Counted from the first letter of the stretch, positions 7,934-16,484 are shown. The stretch is 24,166 nucleotides of DNA from Flavobacteriales bacterium UBA2426 (GCA_002342985.1 DDRC01000227.1:38190-62355), one strand, 5' to 3'. Numbers and translations are program-made. Notes: generated by a model from the sequence alone, not told the origin.

Positions 7934-8535
7934 TGGCACTCGGCGGGATGGCGCGAATGGACGCCCGGCCGGCGATGGTGCTCGTTGGCCTGGTGCTCGC
8001 CGGTTGCGCTGCGGATCGACCGGCCGCTGATGGCGCGCGGAGCGGCGGGCAGCGTGGCTCTGGCGTCCTCCACATCCACGCAACGTATACGGAAGCCTAT
8101 TGCGGCGGTGTCGATCCCGGGCCCGAAGGCATGCCGCGACCCCGCCCGTGGAGCGGCCGCATGTACATCCGGCTGGCGGAACCGGACAGCACCGGCCGAT
8201 TCGCGATGAACGACCCCGGCGCACCGGTCCTCGATTCCATCCGGATGAACAGCGAGGGTGATGGATGGCTGCGATTGCCCGCCGGCACCTACCTCATCCT
8301 CGACCGCGAACGCGTGGATCGCAGCAAGCATGACCAGCTTCTCCGCGATCACAGGGATGGCGCCTTGTACACCGACCCCATCGACAAGGCCTGCATGGAT
8401 CGCCGGCTGCGCGGCCCGTTCCCCGTGCACAGCATCACTGCGGGGGACACGTTGCACATGCCCCTTCCCTTGCATGGCCAATGCCCATGGTACAGCACGC
8501 CGTGCGTGCGCTATCACGGGCCGCTGCCACCGTGA
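7933..8535 (+). CDS. Small lipoprotein of unknown function
   Basis: A 200-residue predicted lipoprotein: the signal MVLVGLVLAGC has lipobox Cys25 when counted from the ATG at 7933. That ATG overlaps the RidA stop (TGATG), suggesting coupled translation; in-frame ATGs at 7948 and 7957 are alternatives. The mature part has YCGGVDPGPEG, a strand-turn-strand segment with RLPAGTYLILD, and a C-terminus CVRYHGPLPP. From memory this layout (an early Cys-Gly-Gly, a GxYxxxD strand resembling a transthyretin-like or carboxypeptidase-regulatory beta fold, and a terminal CxxYxGPxPP) recurs in short Bacteroidota lipoproteins of no known function. The last 22 bases overlap the 3' end of the DUF3999 gene on the other strand. 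Confidence 0.75.
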   Translation: MALGGMARMDARPAMVLVGLVLAGCAADRPAADGARSGGQRGSGVLHIHATYTEAYCGGVDPGPEGMPRPRPWSGRMYIRLAEPDSTGRFAMNDPGAPVLDSIRMNSEGDGWLRLPAGTYLILDRERVDRSKHDQLLRDHRDGALYTDPIDKACMDRRLRGPFPVHSITAGDTLHMPLPLHGQCPWYSTPCVRYHGPLPP

Positions 8536-9755
8536 CCTCGGTCCTTCCGAAGCATGCGCACCGCCATCCAGCCCATGCCCAGCATGAGGGCGATGATGGC
8601 GGCCCATACCCAGGCGCTGGAGGGGTCGAAGCGAGGCCTCTCGGGCTCGGGCTCCGGCAGCCGCTCCAGGCTGCCGTGCGCCATGGTATCGAGCGGCACC
8701 GGCAGCTCCTCGGCGAAATGCGCCAGATCATAGCGCGGCGGTGAGAGCCGTTCCTGGCCCGAGACGACCCGGTAGCGCATGCCCGGTTCCAGGCGCGCGA
8801 GCAGCACGCGCTGGCGGCATTGCGCGCTCACCGCGCTGATGCGCAGCGGCAGGTCGTCACCGTTGTCGATGCGGATCTCGAAGGTGTCGAGCCGCGCGGG
8901 CATGAGGCTGAAGGCGCAGCCGCCGCGCCGCTGGATCGTGAACGTGCCCATGGTTTCGCGCCAACGCTCGGTGCGCGTGCGCCTGCCCTCGCGCACCTCG
9001 GCGCTCCGCCAGGCGCTCAGCTCCGCGGTGCGCAGGAACGGAGCGGTATCCTGCACCGTGAACGCAAGCCGCTCGATCAGCAAGGCATTCGGCGATGCGA
9101 CGCGCAGGATGGTCCATCGGGCGCTGTCCTTCCGCGTGAAGGGGAGGTCCACCGGAGGGCCATGGACGGCTTCGGGCGCCTGCTCCGGCACGAAGCGCCC
9201 GATGCCCAGCACCTTCATCGGCGCGGTGAGCGAATCGTTCAGCGTGAGGCGCAGGTAGCGGTAGTCGCTGCGCGGGGTCCGAAGCACGAGAACCTGATGG
9301 GGCGGCTCGCCGCGCGACCCACGCACGGCCACGTGCTCGTCCTTCACCATGTACCATGCCCGGCGATCATCGCTGCCGGTGATGCGCACGCGCTTCTCCG
9401 CATCGATCGGCTTGATCCATACATGCAGTTCCTCGATCGCTTCGCCGGCCGGCCGCTCGATCTCCAGCTCGGTGCGGTGCGGGAGCACGGCATTGCGCAG
9501 CAGGTTGAAGGCAACGAAATGCTCCGGCCCCGGCGCGCGCGCCACTTCGCGGAGCACGTACGGCACTTCCGTGCCGGTGCTGTCGAGCAAGCGGATGTCG
9601 CCGAGGTCGGAACGGGCGCTGCCCAGCAGTTCGGCGCTCAGGGTGATGGCGTGCACCCCTTTCGCGGTCACCAGCGGAACAGGGGCGCCCCAAAGCCAAG
9701 GCTGGGCGTGCAGCGGCCCGCTCAACAGGAGCGCAGGCAGGAACAGGTCACGCAT
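8514..9755 (-). CDS. DUF3999 family exported, membrane-anchored protein
   Basis: A 413-residue protein with a cleavable signal (MRDLFLPALLLSGPLHAQ), a long beta-rich periplasmic region and one C-terminal transmembrane helix (around WVWAAIIALMLGMGWMAV) followed by a short basic tail. Segments such as DIRLLDSTGTEVPYVLRE, KRVRITGSDDRRAWY and DYRYLRLTLND match DUF3999, in which discoidin-like repeats are typical. Its function is unknown. The start at 9755 was chosen for the signal peptide and sits four bases past the DUF2339 stop codon; ATGs at 9764 and 9794 would overlap that gene. DUF3999 genes usually lie beside DUF2339 genes, as here, so the two probably act together in the envelope. It is the last gene of the four-gene operon. 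Confidence 0.82.
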   Translation of the reverse strand: MRDLFLPALLLSGPLHAQPWLWGAPVPLVTAKGVHAITLSAELLGSARSDLGDIRLLDSTGTEVPYVLREVARAPGPEHFVAFNLLRNAVLPHRTELEIERPAGEAIEELHVWIKPIDAEKRVRITGSDDRRAWYMVKDEHVAVRGSRGEPPHQVLVLRTPRSDYRYLRLTLNDSLTAPMKVLGIGRFVPEQAPEAVHGPPVDLPFTRKDSARWTILRVASPNALLIERLAFTVQDTAPFLRTAELSAWRSAEVREGRRTRTERWRETMGTFTIQRRGGCAFSLMPARLDTFEIRIDNGDDLPLRISAVSAQCRQRVLLARLEPGMRYRVVSGQERLSPPRYDLAHFAEELPVPLDTMAHGSLERLPEPEPERPRFDPSSAWVWAAIIALMLGMGWMAVRMLRKDRGHGGSGP

Positions 9756-12186
9756 GCGGGCCATCGTCCGGCTGGTCTGGGGTGGTGGCATCATCGCGGA
9801 AAAGGCCTTTCAGCCGCTGGTACATGAACGAGATCACGAGCAGGAGCGCACCGAGGAAGATGAAGGCCGCCACGCGCCCGCCCTCGCTCAGCGCGCCGAG
9901 GTCGAAGAGGAAGAGCTTGACCAGCGTGATGGCGAAGAGCGCCAAGGCGATGATGCGCATGGTGCGCAGCCGGGTGCGCATGCCGTACCACATGAAGGCG
10001 AAGCTGCCGATGCCCCAGAGCAACGGGTAGCCCACGCGGCGCGCGGAGTCCAGGTGCGCATCGGTGCCCTGACCGAGGGCCATGGCCACATCGAGCTCCT
10101 GGCTGGCCAGGGTGACGATATAGCCCGATGCGGCCCAGAGGTATAGGGTCCACGGCGCGGAGGGCCGCGGCAGCAGGCGGCGGGCGAACCATGCGATGCG
10201 CACCACGGCCATGATCATCAGCGCCAGCGCCGCATAGTGGAAGGGCATGAAGCCTCGACCGTCGTCGGCATTGAACAGCATCCAAAGGGCATTGCGCCCC
10301 TGCGCATAGGTGCCGGTGATGTACACGAGTCCGCACACGAGCAGGATGGCTGCCACGGCGCGGCCATAGGCGGCATGGGCGTTCCGCACGAGCCGGCCCA
10401 GCGCCAGCGCGAAGGCCAGCGTATAGGCCATGAGGGCCTGGTGGACCACGCTGGAATGGAATGAACGGCTCAGCTGATGATCGAGCTCGAGGAAGTTCGT
10501 GAGGTAGAGGATGACCACGCTGCCGACGAGCGAGATTACCCGCCAATGCGCGCGCCGGAGTAGGGGCAGCAGCGGCTCCTGCGGTTCCACCCTGGCGAGC
10601 AGGAGGCAGCAGGCGGAGAGCGATGCCGCGGCGGCCATGCCGGTGATCCACCCCTTGTTGAGCATCACGCGAAGCGGCGCTTCACGCCAGTCGCCATAGG
10701 CATCGGCCAGGTCCATGGCCAGGCTGGCGATCATGAGCAGGCTGATGATCACGCTGGCGCGCTCGATCAACCGCAGCCCGGTGCGGTGGGCGAACCAGAG
10801 CAGCAGCACGGCCTCGGCTGCCCAGAACAGCGTGATGCTGCTGCCTTCGAGCTGAACGGGCGCTGCCAGGCTGATGAAGGTGAGGACGAGCCCGATGAGC
10901 AGCAGCCGGAGCGGCCGGGGGATGCCCTCCCGCTTATGGAAGTGGAGCGCGAATGCCAGGTAGAACAGACCGAGCAGCACCGTGAAGAGGCCGGTCACAC
11001 GGACAGGGAGGTCGCTGAGGTAATGCAGGCCCGCCGCATAGTAGCAGGCGGTGTTCACCAGCAGCAGCGCATGGTCGAGCACGGTGAACGCGGCGCCGTG
11101 CCGGAGGTTGTACCGCAGGTTCATGGCGAAGAACACCAGGAAGAAGCCGGTGGCGAAGCCGAATGCCGGCCAGGAGGGCCGTGGATCCAGGCCGGTGTAG
11201 GCCGATACGGACCAGGCGCCGACGATGAGCACGGTGAGCACGAGCGACAGCACGTTGATGACCTGCCACTTCTTGTAGCCTGCCAGCACCAGCATGCCGG
11301 TGTCGAGGATCAGCAGGTAGGTGAACAGCACCCTGTAGTTGCCTTCGCCCGTGCTGACGAGGAAGGGTGCGGCGAAGCCGCCAAGCAGGCTGATGACGGC
11401 CAGTTCCTTACGGTCGTAGCCGAGCGTGAGCAGCACGGCCATACCGGTGATGGCGACCATCACGGCGAAGGCCATGCCCTGGCCGATGAGCTGGTACTGC
11501 TGGAAGGCGATGGTGATGGTGGTGTAGAAGACCGCGATGCCGCCCGCGATCAGCACCGAGCTGAAGGCGCGGAAGCGCTCGTGCAGCCGGTGGGCGAATA
11601 GCACGAGCAGGCCTCCGGCGCCGAGCCCGATCAGGGTCTGGCCGGTCTCGTTGATCAGGCCCTTGCCGATGGCGTAGCGCAGCAGCAGACCGATGCCCAG
11701 CACGAGCACGGCGATGCCGATCTTGTTGATGAGGTTCTCGCCGATGAACTTCTCCAGGTCAGGATGGCGTTCGAAGAAGGATGGCTGCTGCGGCGGCGCC
11801 GGACGCGGTCCGGGAGCTTCCACCACCACCGATGGCGTGCCATGCTCCGCAGGGCCATCGAATGCCTCCCGCATGCGGCGCAGGGTATCCTCCTCAACGG
11901 ATGGCGCGGGCTCGGGGGGCTGGGGCGGGACGATTGGCGGTACGATGATCGGCGGTGGCACCACCGGTGCTGCCGGCGGTTCCGATGCCACCGGTGCCGC
12001 AGCAGGCGTGGCTGGCGCTTCCCCGATGTTGGGGGGATAGGCTTGCTGCGCCTTCTTCCATTGCGCCATCTGCCCGCGCATGGCCTCCAATTCGCGCGAT
12101 AATGCGCCCATGCGCACCAGCAGGAGGATCATCAGCACGACGATGGCGATCGGGATCAGGATCGCGAGCAGGATGGCGCCTTCCAT
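9748..12186 (-). CDS. DUF2339 large polytopic membrane protein
   Basis: An 812-residue membrane protein. Residues 1-25 form one hydrophobic helix, followed by a short charged helical stretch (about 28-48) and a proline/alanine-rich linker (about 55-115). From about residue 140 to the end there is a near-continuous series of hydrophobic helices, by eye around twenty or more. The segment NLINKIGIAVLVLGIGLLLRYAI marks the start of the DUF2339 domain. Length and layout match that family, whose function is unknown and which is regularly paired with DUF3999. The start at 12186 is preceded by TAGCTTTC ending four bases before the ATG, so it may have its own promoter inside the operon. The upstream DUF418 gene is 29 bases away. 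Confidence 0.85.
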   Translation of the reverse strand: MEGAILLAILIPIAIVVLMILLLVRMGALSRELEAMRGQMAQWKKAQQAYPPNIGEAPATPAAAPVASEPPAAPVVPPPIIVPPIVPPQPPEPAPSVEEDTLRRMREAFDGPAEHGTPSVVVEAPGPRPAPPQQPSFFERHPDLEKFIGENLINKIGIAVLVLGIGLLLRYAIGKGLINETGQTLIGLGAGGLLVLFAHRLHERFRAFSSVLIAGGIAVFYTTITIAFQQYQLIGQGMAFAVMVAITGMAVLLTLGYDRKELAVISLLGGFAAPFLVSTGEGNYRVLFTYLLILDTGMLVLAGYKKWQVINVLSLVLTVLIVGAWSVSAYTGLDPRPSWPAFGFATGFFLVFFAMNLRYNLRHGAAFTVLDHALLLVNTACYYAAGLHYLSDLPVRVTGLFTVLLGLFYLAFALHFHKREGIPRPLRLLLIGLVLTFISLAAPVQLEGSSITLFWAAEAVLLLWFAHRTGLRLIERASVIISLLMIASLAMDLADAYGDWREAPLRVMLNKGWITGMAAAASLSACCLLLARVEPQEPLLPLLRRAHWRVISLVGSVVILYLTNFLELDHQLSRSFHSSVVHQALMAYTLAFALALGRLVRNAHAAYGRAVAAILLVCGLVYITGTYAQGRNALWMLFNADDGRGFMPFHYAALALMIMAVVRIAWFARRLLPRPSAPWTLYLWAASGYIVTLASQELDVAMALGQGTDAHLDSARRVGYPLLWGIGSFAFMWYGMRTRLRTMRIIALALFAITLVKLFLFDLGALSEGGRVAAFIFLGALLLVISFMYQRLKGLFRDDATTPDQPDDGPHA

Positions 12187-12190
12187 GGGT

Positions 12191-12198
12191 GAAAGCTA
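12191..12198 (-). promoter_or_regulatory. Candidate internal -7 element for DUF2339
   Basis: On the minus strand TAGCTTTC matches TAnnTTTG except for its last base and ends four bases before the DUF2339 ATG. No clear -33 box is visible. It sits in the 29-base gap after the DUF418 gene. Confidence 0.3.
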
Positions 12199-12215
12199 GG
12201 GAGCGGGTGCGGAGC

Positions 12216-13421
12216 TCACCTCCGCATCGCCATTACCCTGCCGTAGGTGAGCGAACGCCAGGCCCACTCGAAGGGTCCATACTGGAACCGTGCAAGCCAC
12301 CAGCGGCTCCCGATCGCCTGCGCGATGAAGACCGCGAGCGCGATGCCCTCGAATGACACCGCGCTCACCCGCGTGCCCCAGCCCAGGCCCACGCCGGTGA
12401 AGAGCGCCAGGGCGATGATCGTCTGCATGAGGTAGTTCGTCAGCGCCATGCGCCCCATGGGCGCCAGCACCTGCAACCGCGGCCTCCACGCATTGCTGCG
12501 CCACAGCAGTGCGAAGCCGCATGCGATGGCAATGGCCAGGGGCACCACGCTAAGGGCGTAGCTCGCGGTCCGCACGAGCGATGATGGATCAGGCGGATAC
12601 CCCGCATGCTCCTCCGCCCACCACATGAGCACCGACGCGGGCAGGCCTAGCAAGAAGCCCCCGATGCACAACCGCTTCAACAGCAACGCATGCCGTTCCG
12701 CATTCACGAAGAGCTGGCGGCGCGAGACCCACAGGCCCAGGAGGAAGATGCCGAGCACCTTCGGGATCCGGTTGCTCTCCACCAGATGCACGAACCGGAA
12801 GAGCCAGCCCCGCGCGTTCATCTCCGCGAACGCTTTCCAGCCTCCGCTCGGCGCTGCGAGGAATGCGTCGAACGTGCTGTTCCCATGGGCCGCGTCGCTG
12901 GTCGCCAGCGCACGCATCAGGGGCGCCACCGGGTCGAAGCGGGCATCGGTAAGCACCACGGCGGCATCGATGGCGAGGGGTGACAGGATGAGCGCGGCGG
13001 CCGAGACCAGAAGAGCGCGGTCGCTGAGCCCGCGGAACAGCGGCAGCAGCAGGCCGAGCACCGCGTAGAGGAATAGGATGTCGCCCGCCCACAGGTAGCG
13101 CAGGTGCAGCCAGCCGATCACGAGCAGGATGAGCATGCGGCGGTAGAAGCGCCGCAGGCCATCGCTGCCCTTCGCCAGGAAGAAGCCGAAGCCGATCCCG
13201 AAGAGCATGGAGAAGATGGAGTAGAACTTCCCGTCGATGAGGATGGCGTGGAAGGCCTTCAGCGGTTCATCGAGGAAGGCGCCGGGCAGTGCGGCCCTGG
13301 CATCAGGGTCCATGAACATCCACAGCGAGAGCACTGCATAGTTGCTCCACACCACGCCGAAGAGCGCGAAGCCCCGGAGGGCGTCGAGGAGCTCGGTGCG
13401 CTGGGTGGCTGGGGCGCTCAT
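12216..13421 (-). CDS. DUF418 domain membrane protein (YeiB-like)
   Basis: A 401-residue polytopic membrane protein. The N-terminus (RTELLDALRGFALFGVVWSN) and the segment FYSIFSMLFGIGFGFFLAKG are hallmarks of the DUF418/YeiB group, which is distantly related to acyltransferase-3-like membrane proteins. The C-terminal third (PMGRMALTNYLMQTII and the FQYGPFEWAWRSLTYG motif near the end) is the DUF418 domain proper. About ten hydrophobic helices can be counted. The biochemical role is unknown; a transport or acyl-transfer role has been suggested for relatives but is not shown. It lies 13 bases after the SLC13 transporter gene and 29 before DUF2339, consistent with one transcript. Confidence 0.88.
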   Translation of the reverse strand: MSAPATQRTELLDALRGFALFGVVWSNYAVLSLWMFMDPDARAALPGAFLDEPLKAFHAILIDGKFYSIFSMLFGIGFGFFLAKGSDGLRRFYRRMLILLVIGWLHLRYLWAGDILFLYAVLGLLLPLFRGLSDRALLVSAAALILSPLAIDAAVVLTDARFDPVAPLMRALATSDAAHGNSTFDAFLAAPSGGWKAFAEMNARGWLFRFVHLVESNRIPKVLGIFLLGLWVSRRQLFVNAERHALLLKRLCIGGFLLGLPASVLMWWAEEHAGYPPDPSSLVRTASYALSVVPLAIAIACGFALLWRSNAWRPRLQVLAPMGRMALTNYLMQTIIALALFTGVGLGWGTRVSAVSFEGIALAVFIAQAIGSRWWLARFQYGPFEWAWRSLTYGRVMAMRR

Positions 13422-13434
13422 GCGATGGATCGGG

Positions 13435-14910
13435 TCAGGAAAGACCGAAGAAGAGCATCAGCAGCACCACCCCGACCAGGTCCATCCACATACCGGCCTT
13501 CACCATCTGGCGCATGGGGATGCGGCCCGTGCCGAAGACGATGGTCTGCATGGGCGATGCCACCGGCAGCATGAAGCCGAGGCTTGCGGCCAGCGCCGCG
13601 GGCCATAGGATGCTCTGCGGATCCATGCCCCAGCGCTCGGCCATGGCGGCGAGGATCGGCAGGGCGAGGCTGGCCGTGGCGGTGTTGCTGCCCAGTTCGC
13701 TCAGGAGGCACACGATCAATGCAGTGCTGCCGATGAGCATCACCATGGGCAAGGAGCCGAGGCCTGCCATGGCCTCGCCGATGAGGTTGCTGAGCCCGCT
13801 CTTGTCAACGCCTGCGGCGAGCGCGAATCCGCCGCCGATGAGCAGCAGCACGCCCCAGGGCACGCGCTGCTCAGCGAAGCCCCAGCTCATGATGGTGCGG
13901 GCCTCTTCATGGGTGGAATAGGCATCGAGCGGATAGCGCATGCGCCTGCCGGCAGGCAGCAGGAAGAGCAGCACGGCACCCATCACCGCCACTGCTGCAT
14001 CGCTCACCTCCTTCAGCGCTATCGCACGCTCGCGCCACCCTTTGAAGAGCACGAGTTCGCCTTGCTTGATCGAGTCGCCGGTCATCCAGAGCACCGCAAC
14101 CAGCGCGAACACGCACCCGGCAAGCCACTCATCGCGCGATGGGCGGCCCAGCGCCTTCAAGCGGCTACGCACCGCATCGGCAGTGCCAAGGGCGTCACCT
14201 CTCAGGTTGAATGCGATGCGCGTGAGCAGCAGCCACGCAATGGCGAAGAAGGCCGCCGCCAGCGGCAGCCCGGTGGCCATCCATTGCCCGAAACCGATGG
14301 CCGCCCGGTCCGGGTAGAGCTGTTTCCAGAGAGCAATGAAGACCAGGTTGGGCGGTGTGCCCACCGGCGTGGCCATGCCCCCGACCGTGGCGCCATAGGC
14401 CACGCCGAGCAGCAAGGGAACGGTGAGCCGCTTGCGCGCATCGGCTGGCGCATCCTCATCATCGATCAGGCTGAGCGCGATGGGAAGCATCACCAAGGTG
14501 GCGGCGGTGCTGTTGATCCACATGCTGAGCAGCGCGCAGGCGGCCATCACGCCCAGCACCAGGCGAGGTGAGGAGCTCCCCACGCCCGCCATGATGCGCA
14601 GCGCGATCCGGCGGTGGAGGCCGCAGCGCTCGATGCCCAGCGCGATGATGAAGCCGCCAAGGAAGAGGAAGATGATCTCTTTCCCGTAATGCGCTGCGGT
14701 GCCGGGAACGGAATCAATGCCGAGCAGCGGGAAGAGCACCAGGGGAAGGATGGACGTGACCGGGATGGGGACCGCCTCGGTGATCCACCAGAGCGCCATC
14801 CAGGCTACCAGGCCGGCCATGGCCGCAGGCTGCGGCCCGTGGTGTCGCATGAGGGCGAATGCGAGCGCGGCAAGGGCCGGACCGGCGAGGAGGAGGAGCC
14901 AGCGCTTCAT
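13435..14910 (-). CDS. SLC13/DASS-family anion:sodium symporter
   Basis: A 491-residue inner-membrane transporter of the divalent anion:sodium symporter family, which takes up dicarboxylates, sulfate or related anions with sodium. Family marks are WWITEAVPIPVTSILP (41-56), GGMATPVGTPPNL (177-189) and the second sodium/substrate-binding SNT (408-410, in LGSNTATASLALPI). The first motif reads NST (133-135, in MWINSTAATLVMLPI) where SNT is expected, a conservative swap whose effect is unknown. Helices and re-entrant loops are arranged as two inverted halves. The start at 14910 (MKRWLLLLAGPAL) was chosen because the upstream in-frame extension looks random. It is the first gene of a four-gene operon and is divergent from the first secreted-protein gene. 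The substrate cannot be deduced. Confidence 0.9.
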   Translation of the reverse strand: MKRWLLLLAGPALAALAFALMRHHGPQPAAMAGLVAWMALWWITEAVPIPVTSILPLVLFPLLGIDSVPGTAAHYGKEIIFLFLGGFIIALGIERCGLHRRIALRIMAGVGSSSPRLVLGVMAACALLSMWINSTAATLVMLPIALSLIDDEDAPADARKRLTVPLLLGVAYGATVGGMATPVGTPPNLVFIALWKQLYPDRAAIGFGQWMATGLPLAAAFFAIAWLLLTRIAFNLRGDALGTADAVRSRLKALGRPSRDEWLAGCVFALVAVLWMTGDSIKQGELVLFKGWRERAIALKEVSDAAVAVMGAVLLFLLPAGRRMRYPLDAYSTHEEARTIMSWGFAEQRVPWGVLLLIGGGFALAAGVDKSGLSNLIGEAMAGLGSLPMVMLIGSTALIVCLLSELGSNTATASLALPILAAMAERWGMDPQSILWPAALAASLGFMLPVASPMQTIVFGTGRIPMRQMVKAGMWMDLVGVVLLMLFFGLS

Positions 14911-15064
14911 GCGTGGGGTGAAGATGCGGAAGACAGGCAAATCCGTGGCTTCGGACCCCCGGCGGGAAGGCTTCGCTCCGTGCCGCCGCTCCATGCCTGT
15001 GGATATTCACGGCGGCCTGTTGTTCGGCTCGTCACAGGGGGCGGGGCGGTAACGCTGGCACGGC

Positions 15065-15072
15065 TATCTTCG
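15065..15072 (+). promoter_or_regulatory. Candidate -7 element for the first T9SS cargo gene
   Basis: TATCTTCG matches the TAnnTTTG consensus at all but one position and lies 45 bases before the ATG at 15118, leaving a leader of about 40 bases. No good -33 box is visible in the GC-rich sequence upstream. Confidence 0.35.
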
Positions 15073-15117
15073 CCGAGCGCTGCGCACCGGCAGTCGCTCC
15101 AAATCATCTCTACACGC

Positions 15118-16419
15118 ATGAAGCACCTGTACACTTTCACGGCAGCGGCCATCCTTCTCGCTGCCAGCGCCTCGGCGCAGCAAGCCAAGCATCCCGATGG
15201 ACTCACCCCGGAATTGGAGCGCCTGAAGGCCGCCCCGCGCACCGCGGTGGTCAATCCTGGCCTTCGCGGCGGTGGTGGCCCGGCGAACGACGAATGCTCC
15301 GGCGCCATCGTGATGACCGTTGGCACCAGCTGCGCTCCGGTCACCGCTACGCTGGCCGGCGCCACCGAGTCCCAGCCTGCGGCCGCCTGCAGCGGTTTCA
15401 CTTCCGCTACGGCCAATGATGTGTGGTTTACCTTCACCGCCACCGGGGCCTCCACCATCATCAGCGTTACCGGAGGCGCAGGCACCACCGATCCCGACAC
15501 CACCGGCATAGACCCCGTGCTCCAGGTCTTCACCGGCGGCTGCGATGCCCTCACTGCGGTCGGCTGTATCGATGCCACGCTCCCTGGCGGCACCACCGAG
15601 GCCGCCCAGGTGGTGACCACGCCCGGCACAACCTACTACTACCGTGTCTATTACTGGGACTACGGCGTGACCCCGGAGAACTTCGAGATCACCACCTGCG
15701 TGTACTCGCTGGTTGCACCCGACAATGATGATTGCGCCGGTGCGTTCCCCGTAACCGTTGATACCTGGTGCAACCTGACGCTTGCATCGGGCGTGGGTGC
15801 GACGCAATCCCTCCCGGCGATCGCCTGCGGCGGCTTCACGGGCAATGCCAACGATGATGTATGGTTCTCCTTCGTGGCAACTCAGACCACGATGACCGTC
15901 GGTGCCGTGGGCTCGCCCAACCCGACCACCCCCAACCAGGGGTACGATGCCGTGCTGGAGGCTTTCGATGCCTGCGGCGGCACATCGCTGGGGTGCGCCG
16001 ATGCAACCCTCAACGGGGAGGCTGAGTCGCTGGAACTCACCGGCCTCACGGTCGGCAACACCTATTATTTCCGGGTCTACCACTTCTTCACTGCCGGTGC
16101 CAATCCTTATACGGTAGGCGGCTGTGCGGTGGAGGGCGGAGGCATCAGCATCGGCCTGCCGGAGCTGGTTGCAGGACAGGAGTGGGTGGTATACCCCAAT
16201 CCTGCCGCAGGCGTCGTGAACCTGAGCTACGGTGGCCGCACCGGCATGGGCGCCGTCGAGATCTTCGATATCGCCGGCCGCAAGGCATTCGAGCAGCGCG
16301 GCACCCTGTTGAAGGGCACCACGCAGGCAATCGACATCACGGCCCTGGCCACTGGCACCTACACCGTGCGCGTCACGGTGGATGGCCACCGCACGGAGCA
16401 GCGCTTCGTGGTGGAGTGA
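15118..16419 (+). CDS. T9SS cargo protein 1, two NDxC modules
   Basis: A 433-residue secreted protein. The signal peptide (MKHLYTFTAAAILLAASASA, cleavage before Gln21) is followed by a short linker and two related modules, about 54-199 and 200-345. Each begins with an N-D-[DE]-C motif (PANDECSGA; DNDDCAGAF), contains D-V-W-F-[TS]-F and ends in a strand with YY[YF]RVY. These look like extracellular beta-sandwich adhesion modules. The C-terminal 85 residues form a type A sorting domain: VVYPNPAAG (about 356-364), VEIFDIAGRKAFEQ and a final GTYTVRVTVDG...EQRFVVE, which directs export through the type IX secretion system. The start is the ATG before the signal peptide; in-frame sequence upstream is noise. 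A strong palindromic terminator follows. The binding partner is unknown. Confidence 0.88.
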   Translation: MKHLYTFTAAAILLAASASAQQAKHPDGLTPELERLKAAPRTAVVNPGLRGGGGPANDECSGAIVMTVGTSCAPVTATLAGATESQPAAACSGFTSATANDVWFTFTATGASTIISVTGGAGTTDPDTTGIDPVLQVFTGGCDALTAVGCIDATLPGGTTEAAQVVTTPGTTYYYRVYYWDYGVTPENFEITTCVYSLVAPDNDDCAGAFPVTVDTWCNLTLASGVGATQSLPAIACGGFTGNANDDVWFSFVATQTTMTVGAVGSPNPTTPNQGYDAVLEAFDACGGTSLGCADATLNGEAESLELTGLTVGNTYYFRVYHFFTAGANPYTVGGCAVEGGGISIGLPELVAGQEWVVYPNPAAGVVNLSYGGRTGMGAVEIFDIAGRKAFEQRGTLLKGTTQAIDITALATGTYTVRVTVDGHRTEQRFVVE

Positions 16420-16431
16420 CCAGAAGCATTC

Positions 16432-16474
16432 AACGAGCGAGGGCCGTCTCACGTGAGACGGCCCTCGCTCGTTT
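16432..16474. terminator. Bidirectional terminator, perfect 42-base palindrome
   Basis: Bases 16432-16452 are exactly complementary to 16453-16473 (21-bp stem, AACGAGCGAGGGCCGTCTCAC and its reverse complement in two arms), with A's on the left flank and T's on the right. It lies between two converging genes and can terminate both: T9SS cargo 1 from the left and the short-chain dehydrogenase from the right. Confidence 0.85.
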
Positions 16475-16484
16475 CCAAGCTCAT

